Shown: positions 59,750 to 64,000 of the stretch, in pieces | Numbering within the stretch: position 1 is the stretch's first letter | How the letters are laid out: each line of letters opens with the position of its first letter | From: Streptococcus sanguinis | GTDB taxonomy: Bacteria > Bacillota > Bacilli > Lactobacillales > Streptococcaceae | NCBI RefSeq assembly: GCF_001078705.1 | Contig: NZ_CDMW01000001.1 | Span: 1,667,541 to 1,731,540, forward strand | Direction: 5' to 3' | DNA length: 64,000 nt | The notes under the pieces: generated by a model | The model's input: the letters and a program-made list of their open reading frames with translations, nothing else | Database searches by the model: none | Told to the model about the DNA's origin: nothing | Made by a program: the position numbers and the translations under genes

Positions 59750-60062
59750 CCGTTGAACTCACTGTTTTACGATTTCCCTTCTGGAGTTTCATATCCTGAG
59801 AGCTGGCTAACTGGGACAATCTTTCATAGCGGGTCAGTTCATTGACTTCCTGCTTGATGTCGGCTAGCTCTGTCTGCTCCGCTTCAATCTGCGTATTGAC
59901 TTCCGTCAAATCCCGATCCACCTGCAATAGCTTGGTCTGCATAAAGACGATGCTGACTGCTAAAATAATGGCAGTCAAAACGATAGATCCGTAAAAAGCC
60001 TTCTCAACTCGGGAAAATTTTCTCATCTGATCTTGAAGCGGGTTTGGTCTTTTTTCTGACAT
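59739..60062 (-). CDS. ftsL: Cell division protein FtsL
   Basis: A 107-residue bitopic divisome protein: basic cytoplasmic tail (1-23), membrane helix about 26-47 ([20 protein letters not shown]), then a coiled-coil extracellular helix (52-95, leucine-rich). It partners DivIB/DivIC in the septal complex with PBP2X and FtsW. It lies between rsmH (seven bases away) and pbp2X (overlapping). Confidence 0.93.
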   Translation of the reverse strand: MSEKRPNPLQDQMRKFSRVEKAFYGSIVLTAIILAVSIVFMQTKLLQVDRDLTEVNTQIEAEQTELADIKQEVNELTRYERLSQLASSQDMKLQKGNRKTVSSTDEE

Positions 60063-60069
60063 TTCTTCC

Positions 60070-61020
60070 TCACTTGTGTATCTTACGGGCCACGCGCAGC
60101 TTGGCAGAATGAGCCCGGTTATTGCTTTCTAATTCTTCTTTGCTTGGTAAAATTGGTTTGCGGCTGACCAGCTCCAGCTTAGGCTGCAGTTCATCAGGGA
60201 TGAAAGGCAGGCCTTTGGGAACATCCACTGTCGACGCCTCCTTGAAAAGCTGCTTGGTCAGACGGTCTTCCAGCGAATGAAAAGTAATGACCGCAATCCG
60301 GCCGTCCACCGCTAGCAGATCAATAGCCTGCTGAATAGACTCATCCGCTGCGCCCAATTCATCATTGACCTCAATCCGAATGGCCTGAAAAATCTGCTTA
60401 GCTGGGTGGCCTTTCTTCTTCAGCTCCTTAGCTGGCTTGGCTGACTTGATAATTTCAGCCAGTTCTGTCGTTGTTTCAATAGGCTTGACACTTCTAGCCT
60501 GCTCAATCTTGCGGGCAATCTGCTTAGAAAACTTGTCTTCGCCGTATTTAAAAAAGATTCGTACCAAATCCTGATAGCTATAATGATTGACAACCTCAAA
60601 AGCTGTCAAGGCTGCCTCGCGGTTCATGCGCATATCCAAAGGCGCATCCTGTTTATAGGAAAAACCACGCTCACGCTGATCCAGCTGAGGGCTGGAAACG
60701 CCTAAGTCATAACAAATCCCATCAATTTCTTCCACACCGGCTTCTTGCAAACGGCTCTTGAGGTGGCGGAAATTGTCCTTGATAAAGGTCACCATCCCCC
60801 GCTCTACATAGGGAGCCAAGCGCTTTTTAGCATTGTCAATAGCCGTCTGGTCCTGATCAAAAGCATAGAGATGTCCCTCATCTCCGAGCTGGCTCAAAAG
60901 ATATTCGCTGTGACCAGCACCGCCAAGGGTCGCATCGATATAGATGCCGTCAGGCTTAACCGCCAACTGGTCAACCGTTTCATGAAGAAGAACCGTAATG
61001 TGATGAAATTCGTTTGTCAT
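60070..61020 (-). CDS. rsmH: 16S rRNA (cytosine-N4-)-methyltransferase RsmH
   Basis: Methylates N4 of C1402 of 16S rRNA. It has 316 residues. The opening [14 protein letters not shown] (6-19), the SAM motif [14 protein letters not shown] (about 28-41) and the [19 protein letters not shown] segment (near 127-145) are typical, as is [17 protein letters not shown]. It heads the operon rsmH-ftsL-pbp2X-mraY. Its extended -10 (TGATATAAT, 61030-61035) is only nine bases from the ATG, with no convincing ribosome site, so the mRNA is nearly leaderless. Confidence 0.96.
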   Translation of the reverse strand: MTNEFHHITVLLHETVDQLAVKPDGIYIDATLGGAGHSEYLLSQLGDEGHLYAFDQDQTAIDNAKKRLAPYVERGMVTFIKDNFRHLKSRLQEAGVEEIDGICYDLGVSSPQLDQRERGFSYKQDAPLDMRMNREAALTAFEVVNHYSYQDLVRIFFKYGEDKFSKQIARKIEQARSVKPIETTTELAEIIKSAKPAKELKKKGHPAKQIFQAIRIEVNDELGAADESIQQAIDLLAVDGRIAVITFHSLEDRLTKQLFKEASTVDVPKGLPFIPDELQPKLELVSRKPILPSKEELESNNRAHSAKLRVARKIHK

Positions 61021-61029
61021 ATCTTACTT

Positions 61030-61035
61030 ATTATA
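61030..61035 (-). promoter_or_regulatory. rsmH operon promoter (short-leader type)
   Basis: An extended -10 TGTGATATAAT with nine bases to the start codon. Confidence 0.6.
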
Positions 61036-61103
61036 TCACATTCAAAAGCAAAAAAAAATTTAAAAGAAAAAGTAAGCGGATGAAATCCTTTTTAAATTTT
61101 TTT

Positions 61104-61173
61104 GTCAGATATACTTGACACTTTTTCCAAAAAGTATTATACTAGCATAAAATAAAAGTCAAATATAACTGAC
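61104..61173 (+). promoter_or_regulatory. Promoter of the XRE regulator with two matching palindromes
   Basis: Consensus promoter: TTGACA (61115-61120), a 17-base spacer and TATACT (61138-61143). The 16-mers GTCAGATATACTTGAC (61104-61119) and GTCAAATATAACTGAC (61158-61173) share the pattern GTCA-N8-TGAC. One overlaps the -35 box and the other lies just after the transcription start. A further TATAACTGA/TCAGTTATA pair (61164-61172 and 61191-61199) follows. The layout is that of an autorepressor operator. Confidence 0.75.
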
Positions 61174-61220
61174 AAACTCACTGAAAGTTATCAGTTATAG
61201 AATTAGAAAGGAAGGGTGTA

Positions 61221-61436
61221 ATGAATCGTGTCAAAGAATTTCGAAAAGAAAAAAAGATGTCTCAGCTAGAGTTGGCCAAGTCTATCGGGGTATCGCGGCA
61301 AACTATCAATATGATTGAAAACAACAAATACAACCCCACCCTCGAGCTCTGTATCAATCTGGCTAGAGCGCTGGATACTGACCTCAACGCCCTCTTTTGG
61401 GAGCCCCAGCTGACAGATGAAGAATCAGATGACTAA
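61221..61436 (+). CDS. XRE-family transcriptional regulator
   Basis: A 71-residue Cro/CI-type DNA-binding protein. The helix-turn-helix is SQLELAKSIGVSRQTINMIEN (about 14-34), flanked by VKEFRKEKKM and YNPTLELCINLARALDTDLNALF. It has no ligand domain and an acidic tail (DEESDD). It resembles the short YgzD-like regulators found beside DUF3278 membrane proteins. It is first in a five-ORF plus-strand unit and probably controls the palindrome-bearing promoter in front of it. AGGAAGGG precedes the ATG. Confidence 0.9.
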   Translation: MNRVKEFRKEKKMSQLELAKSIGVSRQTINMIENNKYNPTLELCINLARALDTDLNALFWEPQLTDEESDD

Positions 61437-61483
61437 GAGTTTTTCCCTGCAGCAAATTTCATACCTAAAGAAAGGACTCAAAC

Positions 61484-62014
61484 ATGAAAAAAGAAACATT
61501 CTCAGACAAGATGATTAAACGATTTTACGGTATTACGGGACCTCTGGACGAGCAAAAACGCCAACAGGCTGAGCATCTAGGAAATATAGGCTTTATTTGG
61601 CTTTTCTTGATTTTGCAAGTTGGTAATTTCCTAGCTTTCATGCTAGCCGATATCTATCCAGGCTTAGATGCTCGAATTTACCCCATTATTATAGAGCTTC
61701 TTACCTTTATAATAGCTGGTGTCATTTACTTCAGGTCTGAGAAAAAGCACCTGGCAGATTTGGATTTGGAACTCATGAGTGAAAAAGAAAGGCGCAAGCT
61801 TCAATATCCTGGTCTTAAGATTGCTCTCTTCGTTGGGTTGACTTTCCATCCTATCTTTAGCCTTGTAGAAGCAGTCACTCTCAAGCAAGACTTTTTCACT
61901 CTCTTTTTACAAGCTGATCGAATCCTGAAAACAGCCTTGGTCGCTAGCATTTTAGGTGTTTTTATCAGCTTGTACTTCAAATCACGCAAACACCATACTG
62001 AACAGAGCGAATAA
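61484..62014 (+). CDS. DUF3278-type membrane protein, copy A
   Basis: A 176-residue membrane protein with a charged cytoplasmic N-terminus (1-36) and about four hydrophobic segments (36-58, 64-84, 111-134 and 146-166). I recall this family as DUF3278, usually next to an XRE regulator; no activity is known. Residues 1-41 are identical to copy B 0.7 kb downstream, after which the two proteins diverge sharply. AGAAAGGA precedes the start. It may be part of a stress-responsive membrane module under the upstream regulator. Confidence 0.8.
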   Translation: MKKETFSDKMIKRFYGITGPLDEQKRQQAEHLGNIGFIWLFLILQVGNFLAFMLADIYPGLDARIYPIIIELLTFIIAGVIYFRSEKKHLADLDLELMSEKERRKLQYPGLKIALFVGLTFHPIFSLVEAVTLKQDFFTLFLQADRILKTALVASILGVFISLYFKSRKHHTEQSE

Positions 62015-62341
62015 TCCCTTGACTTAAACTAGAAAGGACACAAACATGAAAAAAGAAACATTCTCAGACAAGATGATTAAACGATTTTACGGTATTACCG
62101 GACCTTTGGACGAGCAAAAGCGCCAACAGGCTGAGCATCTAGGAAATATAGGCTTTATTTCAAATCACGCAAACACCATACTGAACAGAGCGAATAATCC
62201 CTTGACTTAAACTAGAAAGGACACAAACATGAAAAAAGAAACATTCTCAGACAAGATGATTAAACGATTTTACGGCATTACCGGACCTTTGGACGAGCAA
62301 AAGCGCCAACAGGCTGAGCATCTAGGAAATATAGGCTTTAT
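61976..62341 (+). repeat. 183-bp tandem duplication
   Basis: 61976-62158 and 62159-62341 are direct repeats that differ, by my reading, at one base (T at 62093, C at 62276). The unit runs from the last codons of DUF3278 copy A, through the spacer, into the first 38 codons of copy B. It has clearly arisen by duplication across the A/B junction. Confidence 0.9.
62046..62210 (+). pseudogene. Chimeric DUF3278 fragment created by the tandem duplication
   Basis: A 54-codon ORF with intact AGAAAGGA and ATG. Its first 38 codons equal the start of DUF3278 copy B. Its last 16 are the out-of-frame 3' end of copy A plus spacer (SNHANTILNRANNPLT). It has lost all complete membrane segments, so it is almost certainly non-functional, although it could still be translated as a peptide. 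Confidence 0.85.
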
Positions 62342-62771
62342 CTGGCTTTTCTTTATTCTGATTTTTGGCAATGCCATCGCCTTTCCCCTAGCCTTTCGCT
62401 GGCCCAAAATTATCGCTGTTGCCTATCCTATCCTGCTGGAAATCCTTATCCTCGGCTTCTGTGTCTATATAGTCATTCAAGCACGCCGCAAAGGAATTGA
62501 TGACCTAGAGCTAGAACTTCAGGATGCCAAGGAAGAAAGGGCCATGAAACATGCTGGTCTCAAAGCAGGTTTCTCCTATTGGCTACTCTTTTACCCTCTC
62601 TTCAGCATCATGATAGCTGTCATGGAAAAGAAAGATATCCTACAAGTTTTGCTTCAACCTAAACTTATTGTAACTGGATTAGCCGCAGGTCTTGGATTTG
62701 GACTGATTATGCATTTCATTGCCAAAGGAAAGATTCGTCAAGCACAAAAAAAGGAGGAAGAAGATCTATGA
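62229..62771 (+). CDS. DUF3278-type membrane protein, copy B
   Basis: A 180-residue paralogue of copy A: the first 41 residues are identical, and the rest has the same layout of about four membrane segments (36-57, 61-84, 114-134 and 146-166) but largely different residues. It ends in a charged tail (KGKIRQAQKKEEEDL). Within the shared 5' segment the DNA differs from copy A only at silent positions, suggesting gene conversion or strong constraint. Its stop overlaps the start of the next small gene by four bases. Confidence 0.8.
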   Translation: MKKETFSDKMIKRFYGITGPLDEQKRQQAEHLGNIGFIWLFFILIFGNAIAFPLAFRWPKIIAVAYPILLEILILGFCVYIVIQARRKGIDDLELELQDAKEERAMKHAGLKAGFSYWLLFYPLFSIMIAVMEKKDILQVLLQPKLIVTGLAAGLGFGLIMHFIAKGKIRQAQKKEEEDL

Positions 62772-62944
62772 GACTCAATCTCAGAGAAAAAATGGATTTA
62801 GGGATTCTCTCCCTCATTATTGCCATCGCTGCTTATTTCTTTTTCCGTATCACGGAACCTTGGATTTTCTGGCTCGATGTAGCAATCATCGCTAGCTGCA
62901 TCTATGTAGCTCTCCGTATTTTGAAAAAACGTAAACAAGAATAA
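62768..62944 (+). CDS. Small two-helix membrane protein
   Basis: A 58-residue protein, start ATGA-overlapped with DUF3278 copy B and preceded by GGAGGAAGA inside that gene. Layout: basic amphipathic N-terminus (MRLNLREKMD), hydrophobic segment about 11-27, a turn with EPW, a second hydrophobic segment about 32-51, then the basic end KKRKQE. I do not recognise a family. The tight coupling and the terminator right after it make it a real last gene of the XRE/DUF3278 operon. Confidence 0.75.
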   Translation: MRLNLREKMDLGILSLIIAIAAYFFFRITEPWIFWLDVAIIASCIYVALRILKKRKQE

Positions 62945-62947
62945 AAG

Positions 62948-62994
62948 AATCCCTCGACAGGAACTTTCTAGCTTCCTAGCGAGGGATTTTTTTA
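62948..62994 (+). terminator. Terminator of the XRE/DUF3278 operon
   Basis: AATCCCTCG (62948-62956) and CGAGGGATT (62980-62988) arms, with a seven-T tail. Confidence 0.85.
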
Positions 62995-63011
62995 TTTATA
63001 TTTATATCTAC

Positions 63012-63269
63012 TTAAGACTCTGGGTCATCCAGACTACGGCCGTGAAGGCCTTTCTTGCGCTGAACTTGACGCAATTTTTCAGGCGTCACATCATTGCCAT
63101 CCTCATCAACAATCTTGATGCCTTCGATGTGATGACGAACAGAGCGACGGTAGCCTTCGATATACTCTTCACGAAGCTTGGCTTGTTCTACTTTTTCCTC
63201 AGCAGTTAGACCTTCAGCTTTTTTCTTTTTAGCTAATTCATTGATACGTTCAATTTTTTTAGGATCCAT
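63012..63269 (-). CDS. DUF896 family protein (YnzC-like)
   Basis: An 85-residue soluble helical protein of the UPF0291/DUF896 family. The two-helix N-terminal hairpin is typical: [34 protein letters not shown], with the conserved [20 protein letters not shown] (about 32-51). In B. subtilis the relative YnzC is a small SOS-associated protein of unknown activity. It lies 20 bases downstream of glyS in the same direction and is probably co-transcribed with it. Confidence 0.9.
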   Translation of the reverse strand: MDPKKIERINELAKKKKAEGLTAEEKVEQAKLREEYIEGYRRSVRHHIEGIKIVDEDGNDVTPEKLRQVQRKKGLHGRSLDDPES

Positions 63270-63289
63270 GATTCTACCTCTCTTACCTT

Positions 63290-64000
63290 TTATTTGGTAT
63301 TAATCTGATTAAACTGGGCCAGCTGTCCCGCTTTGGCTGTCAAAGAAGACAGGAGAGCCAGACGGTTGTTACGCACAGCCTCATCATCAGCCATAACCAT
63401 AGTATGGTCAAAGAAATCATCGATAACTGGACTGAGGGCAAAAAGTTGGTCCAGATTAGCAGCTAAGTCTGCCGTCAGCTCCACTGCTTCAATGGCGGCA
63501 GCCAAGTCTTTTTCCTCTTGATTTTCAAAGAGAGCTGGATTGACAGCGGTCTGCCCTTGGGCTTTCTCAGCAAGATTAAAGACCCGAGACAGGCTTTCCA
63601 CTGCTGACTTGAATCTAGCTTCCTGAGCTTTTTCTGCTAGAAGAGCAGCTGTTTCTACCAAATCGCGTACGACAAAGTGAGTGCTTTGAAGAACAGCCGC
63701 CACGATGTCTTTTGGAATGCTGCGATCTATCATTTTCTCAACACGAGCACGGAAGAAGTCCAGCACGGCTTCTTGATTGTCATAGCTTAGGCTATCAAAC
63801 TTGAGTTCGTAAAGTCGACCAAGAAGCTGAGCCAAGTCAATGTTCCATCCAAACTTGTCTAAGATACGCACAACACCCTGAGTCGCACGGCGCAGAGCAT
63901 AAGGATCATTGGAACCGCTTGGAATCAGTCCAACTGAGAAGAAGGACAGAATGATATCCAGCTTATCAGCCAGAGCCAAGACTGCTCCGACCTTAGTGTC
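63290..64000 (-). CDS. glyS: Glycyl-tRNA synthetase beta subunit (C-terminal part, cut by window edge)
   Basis: The open frame runs off the right edge. The 236 codons present are the C-terminal DALR-type anticodon-binding region of GlyRS beta: [39 protein letters not shown] is the family's conserved segment (the first ~40 residues seen), followed by helices including [25 protein letters not shown] near the end. An apparent internal TTG start at 63979 is not the real start. The alpha subunit gene would be further right. Confidence 0.95.
   Translation of the reverse strand, partial: DTKVGAVLALADKLDIILSFFSVGLIPSGSNDPYALRRATQGVVRILDKFGWNIDLAQLLGRLYELKFDSLSYDNQEAVLDFFRARVEKMIDRSIPKDIVAAVLQSTHFVVRDLVETAALLAEKAQEARFKSAVESLSRVFNLAEKAQGQTAVNPALFENQEEKDLAAAIEAVELTADLAANLDQLFALSPVIDDFFDHTMVMADDEAVRNNRLALLSSLTAKAGQLAQFNQINTK

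Noticed and set aside
61976-62341. Possible CRISPR or phage repeat
   Set aside because: There are only two adjacent 183-bp copies with coding content and no spacers. It is a tandem gene duplication.

Overview
The window reads as a chromosomal segment of a low-GC firmicute of the genus Streptococcus, most likely the sanguinis/gordonii group. This rests on streptococcal gene order and proteins: pknB-phpP beside liaFSR, gpsB-rnpB-methyltransferase-mapZ, comFA-comFC-hpf, glpK-glpO-glpF behind an Mga-like regulator, and rsmH-ftsL-pbp2X-mraY. Species assignment is inference. Nearly all of it is core genome. There is no integrase, transposase, phage module or CRISPR array in the 64 kb.

Layout. 0-9.6 kb (minus strand): gnd, an AT-rich orphan HEPN-like gene, valS, an AT-rich orphan membrane protein, a GNAT acetyltransferase led by a T-box, a small conserved protein, and a hemerythrin/PAS sensor with its DUF1858 partner. 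9.9-15.7 kb (plus): Mga-like regulator and the glycerol operon glpK-glpO-glpF. 15.8-20 kb: 23S rRNA methyltransferase, divergent APH-like kinase, recX, DUF402 nucleotide phosphatase, DUF960. 20.2-25.5 kb: tRNA-Pro and tRNA-Arg with a tRNA 3'-end remnant, hpf, the competence pair comFC-comFA, yigZ-like gene, PH-domain gene, cysK. 25.5-38.1 kb (minus): gmk-rpoZ-priA-fmt-rsmB-phpP-pknB, then liaF-liaS-liaR and a HAD/cyclophilin fusion with cvfD. 38.3-47.9 kb: rny, luxS, mapZ, THUMP methyltransferase, rnpB, gpsB, DUF1273, recU-pbp1a. 48-56.4 kb (minus): pepC, pncB-nadE, DUF4059-trxB, a polar amino acid ABC importer lacking its binding protein, and a DEAD-box helicase. 56.5-61 kb (minus): rsmH-ftsL-pbp2X-mraY. 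61.1-64 kb: a small XRE-regulator/DUF3278 membrane-protein locus with a tandem duplication, then DUF896 and the 3' part of glyS.

Functional groupings. Envelope growth and division are heavily represented (pbp1a, pbp2X, mraY, ftsL, mapZ, gpsB, the PASTA kinase/phosphatase pair and LiaFSR stress sensing). Translation is represented by valS, fmt, glyS, rsmB, rsmH, hpf, rnpB and tRNAs. Glycerol oxidation via GlpO and thioredoxin reductase connect to peroxide metabolism.

The least explained parts are: (i) the XRE/DUF3278/small membrane protein locus, with two near-identical 16-bp palindromes bracketing the regulator promoter and a fresh 183-bp tandem duplication; (ii) two AT-rich orphan genes, one lying inside the T-box-led valS transcription unit; (iii) at least four genes whose -10 box lies so close to the start codon that the mRNA should be leaderless, plus comFA behind a competence sigma box; (iv) a long structured intergenic element between rnpB and the THUMP methyltransferase. 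All coordinates, stems and box matches were read by eye.
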